DNA of 5,084 bases from Planctomycetota bacterium. Lineage in GTDB: Bacteria; Planctomycetota; Phycisphaerae; Sedimentisphaerales; Anaerohalosphaeraceae. Numbering within the stretch: the first letter of the stretch is position 1; every line of letters starts with the position of its first letter. Location of the stretch: contig QNBU01000097.1 in the NCBI GenBank assembly GCA_003644215.1, positions 1 through 5,084 of the forward strand, in the 5' to 3' direction. The position numbers and the translations under genes were made by a program. Shown in pieces: positions 4,885-5,084 of this stretch. Under the pieces are notes generated by a model. The model did not search any database. It worked only from the letters and a program-made list of their open reading frames with translations, and had not been told where the DNA came from.

Positions 4885-5084
4885 GACTGCATCAATCCCC
4901 GCCAATAGCGCCAGTGCTTTGGTCAGCGTTTCATCCCACTCCGCATGAGAATCAGAATCGGCGACAATGCCGCCGCCGGCTTGAATATAGGCCTTTTGCC
5001 CTGAAATTAAAACTGTACGAATAGCGATGTTCCAGCATAGATCAAAGTTCAAGCCAATCCATCCAACCGAGCCAGTATAAACAC
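4867..5084 (-). CDS. pabB: Chorismate-binding enzyme, C-terminal 71 residues (aminodeoxychorismate synthase component I or anthranilate synthase component I)
   Basis: The frame enters from the right edge and ends at a TAA (4869-4867). It carries the C-terminal chorismate-binding signature: VYTGSVGWIG (1-10 of the visible part), NIAIRT (18-23), QAGGGIVADSD (34-44) and EWDETLTKA (48-56). In this family these residues form part of the active site that converts chorismate to 4-amino-4-deoxychorismate (PabB, folate branch) or anthranilate (TrpE, tryptophan branch). The YTGS(I/V)G and AGGGIVADSD wording leans to PabB, since TrpE more often has AGAGIVADS. With only the last seventh or so of the protein, the call between PabB, TrpE and isochorismate-type relatives stays open. 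Oddities are a tryptophan in GWIG, usually GYIG, and LCWNIAIRT in place of the common MDLNIAIRT. The TTG at 5052 is an internal codon, not a start. Confidence 0.85.
   Translation of the reverse strand, partial: VYTGSVGWIGLNFDLCWNIAIRTVLISGQKAYIQAGGGIVADSDSHAEWDETLTKALALLAGIDAVNAWES

Noticed and set aside
5050..5052. A short stand-alone 61-residue gene at the right edge
   Set aside because: The frame stays open to the edge and upstream residues VYTGSVGWIG continue the chorismate-binding fold, so this is the tail of a longer gene.

Overview
The window (5084 bases) reads as bacterial chromosome with housekeeping genes of about half or more G+C, interrupted by one sharply AT-rich patch. From right to left on the minus strand lie the 3' end of a chorismate-binding enzyme (pabB/trpE family), an unrecognised membrane-anchored protein, a very small putative membrane protein inside the AT-rich patch, a thioredoxin reductase (trxB) and the N-terminal 349 codons of murE, which runs off the left edge. 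One gene, a YcgR-like PilZ-domain protein, is on the plus strand. It is divergent from the unrecognised gene and convergent with the pabB-like gene.

The organism cannot be named from this sequence. A peptidoglycan ligase outside a standard dcw arrangement, a c-di-GMP receptor, mostly weak Shine-Dalgarno sequences and degenerate 'CACGAATTAACACGAAT / GGATTAACAGGATT' intergenic repeats suggest an environmental Gram-negative-type bacterium. My best guess is the Planctomycetota (Phycisphaerae or Sedimentisphaerales), at low to moderate confidence.

Layout: 1-1047 murE (partial, -); 1048-1153 short spacer; 1154-2152 trxB (-); 2153-2640 AT-rich intergenic patch with inverted repeat arrays at 2191-2297 and 2576-2642 around a 90-codon ORF at 2292-2564 (-); 2641-3945 unrecognised membrane-anchored protein (-); 3946-4118 divergent promoter region; 4119-4847 PilZ protein (+); 4848-4866 convergent gap; 4867-5084 pabB-like gene, C-terminal part (-).

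The genes do not form an obvious pathway. MurE (cell wall), TrxB (thiol redox), the PilZ protein (c-di-GMP response) and the chorismate enzyme (folate or tryptophan precursor) look like unrelated neighbours. The most unusual structure is the AT-rich patch. Two multi-part repeat arrays face each other in inverted orientation, and the only ORF between them has its stop codon inside one array and its ribosome binding site at the edge of the other. This resembles a small passenger cassette, but no transposase or target-site duplication is visible, and its mobility is inference.
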